A stretch of 64,000 nucleotides of DNA from NCBI GenBank assembly GCA_012845835.1, contig JABAKD010000016.1, positions 19,504,196 to 19,568,195 on the forward strand, written 5' to 3'. A program made the position numbers and the translations under genes. How positions within the stretch are numbered: the first letter of the stretch is position 1; each line of letters begins with the position of its first letter. The stretch is from Undaria pinnatifida (lineage: Eukaryota; Sar; Phaeophyceae; Laminariales; Alariaceae). This document shows positions 1 through 10,600 of the stretch, one piece after another. The notes beneath the pieces were generated by a model. It had not been told where the DNA came from. It did no database searches and saw only the letters and a list, made by a program, of their open reading frames with translations.

Positions 1-546
1 GACATGATGCTACTTTGGTCTATTCATGTCTTGTACGCAATTTGTAGAGTACGTATTTTTTTATGCACGTATAGTAATATCGTGTGTGCTTTGTTTGCTG
101 ACCGGTAAGAAAAGTAAGAATATGAATTACAAGGTACCAGCCAGGTACCAGTATACCGTATACGACAGCGTATGTACTGGTACGGTATAACGCCGACAGC
201 AGTATCCTGAATAAAATACTCCGCCACACACTGGCATGCCAGGACAAATTAACTTACCTTGCTTGGTTGATTTCGATGGCTCTATGCGGCTAGCGTGATT
301 GCCCTTTGGTCGATTCTATCAACGGAGCTCACCCGTACTCTCGTTGGCCGTTACGAAATGCGTTTTACTTCTTGCTACGATCGCCCCCCCCCAATCTATA
401 TAGCAGTGCACACATCATATGGCAAATGCGCCATACCCACTTGCTTCTTTTCTTCCCCCCTCTTCCGGCGAAAATTGATCCCAACTGCGGTGGTACTGGC
501 TGTGCGTTACCGCGTCCGTCCGTTCATGATCCGATGCATAATACGG

Positions 547-790
547 TGCTGGTCTGCCTGCAGGTGTTAGCGCCTTCCTTCGTGGTGAATACAGTACAGA
601 CGACACGCGGGGTGCTGGTCTGCTTGCAGGTGTTGCCGCCTTCCTTCGTGGCATAATATTCAGTACGACATGCGGGGTGCCGGTGGTCTGCTTGCAGGTG
701 TTACCGCGTCCGTTCGTGGTACCACCCGCCTGGTGGTAGTATGCTTACAGGAGTATGCTGCCTCTTTTGTTCGTGGCATGAATGTGTGAA
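547..790. repeat. Tandem array with gcaggtgttaccgc core
   Basis: About four diverged units of 60-65 bp, each with ggtctgcttgcaggtgtta followed by a ttcgtggcat-type end. A matching array is at 37850-38130. Confidence 0.8.
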
Positions 791-2139
791 GTACGGGGTG
801 CTGGGTTTCTCGCAGATCTCGGCTTTCACGCCCACAGGCCTGACCCACGACGACGACATTGTTTTGTTCTTCTTGTGTTAACCTGACAACCAATACCCTT
901 GGGGCTCCGAAGGCGGAAAATTACTAAAATAAGTGGTATCATACATGATATGGCGATTAATTACCGCATCGTCCACACGAAGCAATCCTGGGGGTAGGGG
1001 ACGTGTCCCAAGTGCGACACAGGGGGGTGTACGATTGGCGCGTAGCACGATGATGAGACTTGTACGGCTGTAGCGCTCTTCTTCCTATTCAGAGACGGTT
1101 GGTTGGGTTTGGTAAGACCACGCTTCTCGTTGTTTTCGCTGTTATTTTGGCCTGGTCTCCGAGCAAAGGCGATTGCTGCTTTTAACTTTTCGATTTTGCA
1201 CCACTCTCTGCGCAGCTAGACCAGCTGCAGACGTCTGCTGGCCAGTATGTTATGAATCAGCCCCTTCCCCTTCCCTCATGCCGCAGGAGTGGCGTTCCGG
1301 AGCCGGGAGGAAGGGGGGGGGGCTACGATAGTGGCAGCAAATTTTGGGTCAAAATATTCATGAAAGATGACGCGGGTGGCTGCTCAGCTGAGGAACTAGT
1401 ACCAGTGCTACCGTACCCACCATCATCTTGGAAACACCTTCGGTGTTTGTTTACGTTATTTTGGTTTGTTAGTATAGTCTATAGGCCATGGGGTTGGTTG
1501 TTCATTGTTTTCCCTCATCATTTTTTTTCTGTTAAATTCGCTTTTTGGGTGGGGTACAAGTATAGGGTATGGGATTCTTCGGATGGGGACGGGGAGAGGC
1601 CTGAACAACCACTACGTGCGCCACTCCCCTTACCGTAGGATGGTTATGATAGGGAGGCGGGAGGCGGGAGGCGGCGGAAACATTTTTGGGACCCGATTGA
1701 TGCCACACCTACTAGCTGAATATGTGCGCTCTCGTTGGGGGGTTGCAGACGCCAACCCCGCGGGGAGGTTTAAAGCAGGGGCCGGGGGAGAAGGGGTGGG
1801 GGAAGAGGGGGGGGCACGAAGGGACGGGCGACGGAGGAGGAGGGAGGGAAAGAAGTTGTGCTGCGATGATTACTTTTTATTGAGCCCGAACTTTTAGCGC
1901 CGACAGGCGGGGCTACTCAACCGAGGAGCTGCTCAGTATATCCGGATACAATGTGCATGTTACTACATTTTTCGTTAGATACCCATCCCATCATATTTTT
2001 CACTGGGCTTAGACTAGCGTTGTTTTGAATGTCAGCTGGTGGGTGGGGTATAGGGATGCTGAAGTAAAGAGCCTTGGTAACGTTTAGGGACTACCATTGG
2101 GTATCCCCTATCGTAGCACGCGCCGAATTGAGGGAAGGA

Positions 2140-2280
2140 GGAAGGTGGAGGGGGAGGGGGGGGAGGGAAAGGGAGGGAGGGAGGGAGGGAAAGGGGGAGA
2201 GAGGGAGGGAGGGAGGGAGGGACGGAGGGAGGGAGGGAAAGGGGGAGAGAGGGAGGGAGGGAGGGAGGGAGAGAGATAGA
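2140..2280. repeat. Purine (GGGA)n tract
   Basis: Runs of gggagggaggg with a larger internal repeat of about 54 bp (gggaaagggggagagaggga). The equivalent tract in the second block is at 39120-39260. No coding content. Confidence 0.9.
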
Positions 2281-3427
2281 GTCGCGCCGGCGGTTCCTGA
2301 GGGGTACTACATCATCGCGAGAAGGAGATGTGGTATAGAGACCCGTGGCTGTTGCTCGAGTGCAGCAGAACGTCAGGTAGTCGACCAAAAAGCACAACGA
2401 ATATTATCAAGGCGAACAGGCCGCCACCAGACATCTTATGCCTGGTTAAAAACCTCTTGAGGCGTCCTTCCCAGGCTGCCACAGCGGCCCGATTCGTTTT
2501 GGAGAACATTCACACGACACCCCTCCTCCTCACGGCGGACGTGGGGCAGATATGTCATATCTTCATCAGATTTTTGAACAGTATTGCTTATCTTCCATCA
2601 CCATCGGCGTTACAGCGCACGGCCAGCCGCTCCCCCCACCCTCTTCCCCTCCCCGCACCCCCAGCGTTCCTCGAACCATAGAATTCACCGCTTTGACCCC
2701 AGTGCATTGGATCGGTCGAAGCGCTCGCCACGAACAAGTCCAGGCGAGAAACTGCTTGCCACCACTACCACGGGTGTCTCAGCATGTCGCCACTACCAGC
2801 CTTTCTGTTCGTCCGCGTCAGGGCTACATCTTCTTTCGTACGTACACGCGATATTGGTAGATTATATATATATATATGCTTGTATGCCTGTCTGAACGAC
2901 TGTATGCCTGTACGTCTTGATGACTGCATGCCCATACCAGACATCTTTGTGAAATATATCGTGCCACAACAGCTACGATACACACCACTCAGGAAGGAAA
3001 CGTAAGGACCGTTTTGTGGTCAAGTTCATGCCGTAAAGGCCACTAAATTTTCATCCGTTCAGCTTGGTGTTAGATATTGCGAGAGATGAGAGCCAACGAT
3101 AAGCGATAGGCCTATTAATAGTAGCTGTTTTTACGCTAGGCGAATGAGTTCCCCCCCCTCGCCCCCACCTTCGCCCTCGCCCCCCCGCACATTCTGATTG
3201 CTACAAGTCGCACGGCGAGTCGGAGCCCGCCCAACCCTGCCTCGGCTACGCGCAATGGAGAAGAAAAAAAACAAGGGTGAGGAGGGAGTGCAGGAGTACG
3301 GCATAATCATTACCCCCCCCCCCTTATCCCTTGACAACACCATTTTAGTATTTTTGTATTGCTGGGAACTGGAACTACACAGCACCCTCTTCTGTTTGTT
3401 GGCCAAAGAAGATTGATGCTACCAGTA

Positions 3428-4390
3428 GAAGCTGCGTCCTATCGCTTTTCACCATCTATAGCGGCGTAATGGTAAAAAAGCAGTAACTCAGTCCAACGAT
3501 ATCACAGCAGTGTTTTAGACTTTTGGACATCTGGATATTTCAATAACCCCCCTCTCCTATACCAGTATCGACGGGAACGCAAGGGCCGATGTGTATTCAT
3601 AGTAATGCCACCAACGGTCCCGATAATTCTGTCCCTATTGAATATTTCAGTAGGAAGTATGCTAGTACAATAAACTCAATAATACCTGGAAGTTATTCCC
3701 CACACAGCAGTAACGACAGCATTTCGACACCACGCACGGGACAAGATATGTCAAAATGTATCCACACAACGCACGTAACAATTGCGACATTCTTGCGCCA
3801 CCAAGACATGACCAGCAAACCAACCAACCAACTAACTTCTACGCCACTCCCTCCCTCCCTCACTTACGCTTTTTTTACTTCAGCATAAACCTGTCAGTGA
3901 AAGCTGCGTCCTATCGCTCTTCGCCATCTATAGTGGCGCAATGGTAAAAAAGCAGTAACTCAGTCCAACGATGTCACAGCAGTGTTTTAGACTTTTGGAC
4001 ATCTGAATATTTCAATAACCCCTCTCCCCTAAATCAGTCTCGACGGGAGCGCAAGGACCGATGTGTATTCATAGTAATACCACCAACGGTCCCAATATTT
4101 CTGTCCATATTGAATATTTCAGTAGCACGTATGCTAGTATAATAAACTCAATAATACCTGGAAGTTATTCCCCACACAGCAGTAACGACAGCATTTCGAC
4201 ACCACGCACGGGACAAGATATGTCAAAATGTATCCACACAACGCACGTAACAATTGCGACATTCTTGCACTCTTTCAGCACCACCAAGACATGACCAACA
4301 ACCCAACCAACCAACTAACTTCTACGCCCCTCCCTCTCTCCCTCCCTCCCTCCCTCCCTCACTTACGCCATTTTTTACTTCAGCATATAC
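3428..4390. repeat. Tandem duplication, two units of about 472 bp
   Basis: Unit 1 from 3428 and unit 2 from 3900, both opening with gctgcgtcctatcgct and containing tttagacttttggacatct and ataatacctggaagttat. Very similar to each other. The homologous region at 40370-40860 has one diverged unit. Confidence 0.9.
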
Positions 4391-5666
4391 CTGTTGTAAT
4401 GCTGTGTAAGTACGACAGGAGTCTTTCAACGATGCAAATCCCTATACACCATAAACGTTGCATGCTCTACTACTTTTTTTGTTTTTATCATAGGAAGCTT
4501 TGCCTAAATAGAGCTCTAGCATACACCCTCTTATTACTACAGCAGCAAGTGTATAGAAAAAAACGTGTCTGACGCTGCTCCCGGGATCCAAGCCATCTAT
4601 ATTGCACGCCAAAAACAACAACGCTATCATGGCAAATATTCCGCTCGGGGTGGGGGGGGGGGGCTTCAACGTTTTGCTCGAATACGCGTACGCATGTCTA
4701 TCCACGCATTAAACGCCCCCGATCGCACACATCGTGGGCACCACTAAAATGCTCAAGAGCGGCGTAAAGCGAACTGCACACCACAGACCGACCAATAGCT
4801 GCACGGACCTAGCTGCCGCAGGCGCAGGCGCAATCAGTGCCCAAAACTCAAGAGTCCCAGCCAAAACCGAGAAACGACGATGACATTTCCGCTGGTACCT
4901 CCGACATTTTCTTGTATCACGCGCAAGTTCTGCTGCGATGATGGCCAAGTAGATGCGTCACGTAACAAGAAAAAACGCAGAAAAAATGCCACCCTGAAAA
5001 CACAAAATGTAACGAAGTTTGTCTGATCGTCAACCAAGATGGCGGCAAGTTATACCGCATGTGCGACACTTGCGGGCTGGGGATAGAGACGGACGAGTCA
5101 GACGTCACGCTGCTTCTCTCTACACCCACTACACGGCCAACAACCGCCCGCCAGGACTCCACGCGAAAAACAAACGCGGGCTGCCTATGCAATAGGGTGC
5201 GCGGCTCGAAAGCACGCAGAACCGGGGAAAGCGGGTAAGGGAGGGATTACTGTGCGACGATCGGCCGTCGAGTACTGGCCGTGGGGATGCTATACAGCAC
5301 CATTACTGCTGCAGTTCGCCATCAGCCACGACCACCATACCCCGGAACGTGGCTTGGAGCACACAAATCCCGCACCAAACACGCCGTTCTCCACACGACA
5401 CTACCACTGCCGCTGTTGTGACAAGCCCCGCCCAAGAGAGCATGGGGCGGGGGGGGGCTATTCACCACCGACAAACTCAACACCTACCCACCCCGCCACC
5501 CTTCCACGCCCTGCCCCATTTCCCACAACTCCGCTCTCTCCAAGAAGCGGCATAGCAGGAAAAGAAGCAAAACCATCACTACCCCAAATACTCCACCCGT
5601 CTCCTCCGGTCAGATACCCAGCACGACACCGCCTCCCCAGCGTCCCCTCTAAAAAACAGCGCACGC
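4391..5666. other. Gene A downstream region
   Basis: Aligns in patches with 40860-41743. A plus-strand frame around 5040-5190 has a CDTCG motif but no splice support and no conservation in the second copy. I see no gene here. Confidence 0.5.
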
Positions 5667-7607
5667 TCATCGCCTCACGCGGTTAGCATGCCCCGCGCGG
5701 TTAGCGTGCCAGGCTGGTCCGCCGTACCAACCATGCCCACAGTGTCCAGTTTGCCGACCGCACCCAGCGTGTACCCCGTGCCCAGCATGCCGGGGGTAAT
5801 GCGTCACCGCACCCACCGTCGTCGCCTGGGAGGCGAAGGACCCACACGCCGCGACGGGCAGCTGATAGCGGACGTAAGGACCACACCGTCCGCTGTTGGT
5901 GCACTCGACCTGGCGAGCGGCACTGGGCGCGGCCGGGAGGTAACGGGCATCGCCGCGCCACCCGTTGCCGCTCACATTAACGCCATCACCACCATCGCTC
6001 CCGCGGAAGTTGCCGCCGCCACCGGCAGCCACCCTTGGGCAAGCCCTCGCAACAGAAGGAGCAGGAGCCATATCTCCATGGTGTGCGGGTCGGCGAGAGG
6101 CACCTGTCTCTCGGAACGCGGATTTTTTATAGTGGCGCGAGTTGTCGCCCGAGCGCGGAGACGTTTTGCCGCGAGTTCGCCGCTTATTCCGGCGATGGAA
6201 GGATACGACTCCACCGTTGCCGTCGCTTCCGCCGGTACCACCCCCGCCACCGACACTGCTGCTACTGTGGCTGCAGCCACCGAGACTGCCGCTGCTACCA
6301 CTGCAGCTGCCGCTACCGCGGCGGTGGTATCCGCTGCCGTAGCCGCTATCCTTCGGAGTCTTCCACGCCGCGAGATGGTTCTGGCTTGAAGTTGATGTCT
6401 GTGCCGCGGCATGCCTAGTTGAGGGCGCCGCATTCCCGTTGGCCGTAGTCTCTTGGTGGTGGTGATAGTGGTGGTGGTGGTGGCGGCGGCGGTCGGGAGC
6501 GATAGCGGCTGCTCTCGCGTGGCGAGGACTGTAGGACGCCCCTTGTCCTCCGTCCCATACACCCCCTTCTTCCCCACAGCCGTCCCCGCCTTCCTCTCCC
6601 CAACCCCCATCTCTTGCGCTACGAGGACTCCAAGATGTCTCCGCTCCTCCGCCCCATTCCCCTCCTCCGCCGTTTCCTCCTCCTCCCCACCCCCCTTCAC
6701 TTGCGGGGCGAGGTCTGGAAGTCGTTTCTCCTCCTCCACCGCCTGCTGGTCCTTCTCGCTCACCCAATCGTCCTACTTCTCCATCACCCCCTCCTCCTTC
6801 CCCCCATCCCCCATCTTTTGCGAGGCGGGGACTGCAAGATGTCCTTTGTCCGCCTACCCAAGAAACCGTAGAAGGAGTCACACACACTCCCTCATCTCCG
6901 TCGCAATCGCCGCCGCCACCGCTGCCCCTAGTGGCGGTGATGACGGTAGTAGCGGAGGCGGTGGCGGTGGTGATGGCTGCAGCCGTGGCAGCGGGGTTAG
7001 GCGTGGGTAGACTGGCTCCGCCACTGTCGGCGACAAGCAGACCCGGAGGAAGTCTCCGGACGGTTGCTGTGCCGTATGGAGCTGTGTCAGCTGTAGCAAC
7101 GGCCGGCGTTGGGATAATTCCCCCCGAAGCTGTACCACCATCTTCAGCACTACAATCGCCGCCGATACCACCAACACTGCCAACACCACCAAATAGACCC
7201 GGAGGAAGCCTCTGGACGCGTGCAGTCTCTTTTGGTGCTGCGTCCTCTTTCGCAACGGCTAGCGTGGTGGGAAGGTCCCCAGCATAACGAGCATGGGAGG
7301 CGGAGATGGCGGCGGCGGCAGCAACAGTGGCAGAAACAGCAGCAGTAGCTGCACCACCAGCAGGGGCTTCCTCCACACGAAGTCCCACCACACCAGGAAA
7401 GGCTGCGATAGCGCCAACGGCCAAGGTATCGGTTGCCGGAGGAGCGCCCGACACAGGTGCAGCCGCAGCTGGAGCCACAGCCGCGGAAGAAATCTTCTCA
7501 AATTTCAGTTGACGGCCGTACAGGCCAATCATGCCCCTCAGCAGTTGTTGCATCGTGGGGCGCTCGCTTGGGTTGACGGCTAACGCTGGGTCGATGAGCT
7601 GGATAAG
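5667..7607 (-). CDS. Kinase A exon 11: subdomain XI and disordered tail
   Basis: 1941 bp after acceptor ttgaag, ending in TGA. The first residues, LIDPALAVNPSERPTM, carry the subdomain XI Arg that closes the kinase fold. The remaining 600 or so residues are Ala/Gly/Ser/Thr-rich with repeated signatures: RLPPGL twice, SPRxAxxGGWG about four times, FHRRNKRRTRG (basic, possible nuclear signal), a His run, and a C-terminus of GH/GW repeats ending RAGHANRVRR. These signatures recur in order in gene B, so the reading frame is genuine despite strong frame shadows on both strands. Confidence 0.93.
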   Translation of the reverse strand, partial: LIQLIDPALAVNPSERPTMQQLLRGMIGLYGRQLKFEKISSAAVAPAAAAPVSGAPPATDTLAVGAIAAFPGVVGLRVEEAPAGGAATAAVSATVAAAAAISASHARYAGDLPTTLAVAKEDAAPKETARVQRLPPGLFGGVGSVGGIGGDCSAEDGGTASGGIIPTPAVATADTAPYGTATVRRLPPGLLVADSGGASLPTPNPAATAAAITTATASATTVITATRGSGGGGDCDGDEGVCVTPSTVSWVGGQRTSCSPRLAKDGGWGEGGGGDGEVGRLGEREGPAGGGGGETTSRPRPASEGGWGGGGNGGGGEWGGGAETSWSPRSARDGGWGEEGGDGCGEEGGVWDGGQGASYSPRHARAAAIAPDRRRHHHHHYHHHQETTANGNAAPSTRHAAAQTSTSSQNHLAAWKTPKDSGYGSGYHRRGSGSCSGSSGSLGGCSHSSSSVGGGGGTGGSDGNGGVVSFHRRNKRRTRGKTSPRSGDNSRHYKKSAFRETGASRRPAHHGDMAPAPSVARACPRVAAGGGGNFRGSDGGDGVNVSGNGWRGDARYLPAAPSAARQVECTNSGRCGPYVRYQLPVAACGSFASQATTVGAVTHYPRHAGHGVHAGCGRQTGHCGHGWYGGPAWHANRAGHANRVRR

Positions 7608-10600
7608 CTTCAAAATACGCGGCAATTAGTTTACGTGGGACGGGGAACGGGAAGAGGGTAGGGGCGGCGCAAGGATAGGGATTGGTGGCAGGGGTGGACG
7701 GGGGCGGCGGCAGCAGCGATAACAGAAGATGCGGCGAAGGCAAAAACCGGTCGGGGAGGTGTCGGGAAAATCAAAGTGAGGGAAATGGAAGGGAAACAGC
7801 TGGCGGGCGGAGGTATGACGGCGGGAAGGCCGAACCGCGGTATCGTATCGCACGAGCCATCGTTGGAGATCTCATTGCAAAAATTATGCATCAAAATATA
7901 TTTCACACTGACTCCACGGAGATTTGCCCCAAAACCAAGGGCCAAACTACTAATGGAACTCACAGCTCTACAGAAATTCGACGAACCAATTTTAATCAGT
8001 CACCAACAGGGGGGCGGTGCTGCTACGAGTTCGGCTAATTTAGTCGATACTCCATTTTTGGTGGACATCAACTGTCCTTACGTACGTACGGAGGAAGAGC
8101 CATCCAGAAACACACAAACGGTTCTTACCTCATGGCTCATGTGCTGGAACTGAGCAGACACAATGCTCGGGTTGAGGACGGCACCTCGAAAGCCAGGTTC
8201 CGTCAGATTTCTTATTGTCATATACTCCTGCGCGCGGCGTCACGTGCAAACCAAGTGAGCAAGCGAGGGGTTAATAGTAATGTCAAGGTCCAGGCCATGG
8301 TCAAGGCAAATGTCAACGTCGAGGCCAAGGTCAAGATCACGGTCAAGGTCAATGCCAATGTCAAGGTTAGGGCGAAGGTCAAGGTCAAGGCCGAGGCCGA
8401 GGTCAAGGACAAAGCCGAGGTCAAGGTCAAGGCCGAGGTCAAGGTCGAGGCCAAGGTCAAGCCCACGGTCAATGTCAATGTCAAGGTCAATGCAAGTCAA
8501 GGCCAAGGTTAAGGCGAAGGTCAAGGTCAAGGCCAAGGTCAAGGTCGAGGCCAAGGTCAAACCCACGGTCAATGTCAATGTCAATGTCAAGGTCGAGGCC
8601 AAGGTCCCCCACGGTCAATGTCAACTTCAATGTCAAGGTGGAGGTCAATGCAAGTCAAGGTCAAGGTCAAGGTTAAGGCCAAGGTCAAGGTCAAAACCAA
8701 CGCTACGGTAGGGGGGGTACGCCCACTTCGACCGAGCATAGACCACCGGAGCAAGAGGTGTTGTGTTTCGCTAAAAACAACGCTCATAAAAATGCTTTCA
8801 TTTTTTTTTCTTGCATCGCAGTAAACCGTCCCCTGGTGGCGGTGCCCATAGCGAAGAAACCGAAAAGCGCCATGATCAATATTGCAAAGAAACAAGGTAG
8901 CCACGAGCTCAAGCCTGATCAAACCCACGATAGGGGGGGGAAAACCCCAAACTTCGCTTCCCTATATAGGCCACCCGCGCGAATGGCTCTGTACCTCGCT
9001 CTCTGTTTACGAGTGCACCGTACCAAGCACTTCCATGGCCGTGGCGCATGTCGTGAAACACAAAAACACGAAAAAAATGAGGATTACAAACAATTTAGGT
9101 ATAGCGTAGCCATTGGTTCCGACCCTACCGTATACAGCAGTAGCCTTGGTCGCCCATAAATGGGGACCCCTCTACCGCATACAGTAGTAGCCTTGGTCGT
9201 CCCAAAAGGGGAACCCCTACCGTATACAATAGTAGCCTTGGTCGCCCCTAAAGGGGGACCCCTCTACCGTATACGGTAGCCTTGGACTCAAGGTGGAGGT
9301 CATTGTCAAGGTCAAGACGTATGCTACCTTTAGAGGTGCACCTCTTTCTTCTGAGGCTCGTTTGTTATGGAGCTCTACGATGGCCGAAAACCGTGGGTGC
9401 GAGAAAAATCGAAAGCCAAACCGATGAACATGGTAAACCGTAAATGTCTAATGCTCTTCACACAATACTCAGTATCCATAGCTCCTCGGTTGCTCGGGTG
9501 CCCCGTGGGTTTCGGCAACAAAATGCTGCCTTTCTCAAGGCCAACGTCTATGTCGAGGTCAAGGCCGAAGACAACGCACATAAACTAGGAACACAACGAA
9601 GGAAGAAAGGAAGGAAGGAAATAACTAAGAAAGAAGAAATTTTATGTGATTTTGAGCCAAATTGGAGTGTCGGCGATTACACATGTTATTGCAAGCAACA
9701 AAGGCGGAAGGGGGGAAGGGGTCTGTCAGTCTGGCAATAACGCGGGCTAACTCACGATGTAGATTCTTGCAGACTCGGCATCCATAGCCACCAACCGCCT
9801 CTTGTCGTCCGCCGTCATGCAAAGCTGACGTTGTAAGCAACGAGGAACAAGGAACCGGTCACCGGTGGCAGAGGGCGACGAAAGAGGGTTTTTTAGTTAC
9901 TTGTTCGCCGCGCTGAGGACGGATTGTACACGGTGACAAAAAAAAGGCACAAGGAGCTGAAGACCTTTAAGGTATACCAGGGTATACGTATGATACGTAC
10001 CAGGTATCGACGATCGAATTTCACTCAGCGACAACGACAAAATTAATATGACGACTATGTAACTGCGTGGCAACGAAGGGATTCACACGACAACAAGGAA
10101 ATTCATGCCGCCATGACGACGACATTACGAGGTGACAAACAAGCTAACCCGGGTGTGATGGCTGCCGAAAATTATATCAAACCCCAACGCTCAAACCCTA
10201 AACCCTAAACCAAGGCGGGCAACGTGACGGCTTGGCGTGAACTGGAGAAGGACCAAAACACAGGGCACCCGCATGTTGTTCATCGCGTCTGATGACTTGC
10301 TCACAATGTCAGAGGTAAACCAAGATCACGGGCTAGCAATCAGCGCTGACGGGTATCATAGCTCCGTGGTCATGGTGTATCTCCTACAAAAGCAGAATCT
10401 GGAGTCCAAATAACCCCAAGTGCCGACCGCCGGCTTTTACTGGTTTGGATTAATCTCTAAAAACCGCATGATGTGGGGTTCAAATCCCCGCAACGTCCTT
10501 TGTCGGCACGCGATCCTCGCCAAAGAGTCCTCCAATCTACCCGTAGCCCTACCCTATCCTACCCTACCCTACCCTGCTCTACCTTACCTTACCCTACCCT

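Larger units (their letters stand above)
1..5666. other. 3' flank of kinase A, first copy of duplicated block
   Basis: No credible exon seen. Patches align in order with 36800-41743: the gcaggtgtta array (about 500-790 with 37850-38130), the purine-rich tract (2140-2280 with 39120-39260), a stretch around gttgctcga.tgcagcagaac (2350 with 39335), and the region next to the kinase stop codon (4700-5000 with 40985-41220). Frames here are shadows or low complexity. Confidence 0.7.

Noticed and set aside
547..790. CRISPR array
   Set aside because: Units are diverged along their whole length with no constant repeat and unique spacers, and the host is eukaryotic.
2074..2460. Glu/Gly/Arg-rich frame
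   Set aside because: Translation of the purine tract.
4990..5200. Plus-strand exon with CDTCG (zinc-binding-like)
   Set aside because: No acceptor or donor in phase and no conservation in the second block.
5688..6389. 233-codon plus-strand frame opposite the kinase A tail
   Set aside because: Antisense shadow of a G/C-rich Ala/Gly coding exon; the same kind of shadow (41575-42336) in B is not conserved in sequence.
5972..6763. 263-codon minus-strand frame inside the kinase A tail
   Set aside because: Frame shifted against the tail whose signatures are conserved in B.
8132..8512. Lys/Val repeat frame
   Set aside because: Hexanucleotide array; only its first part overlaps a real exon, on the other strand.
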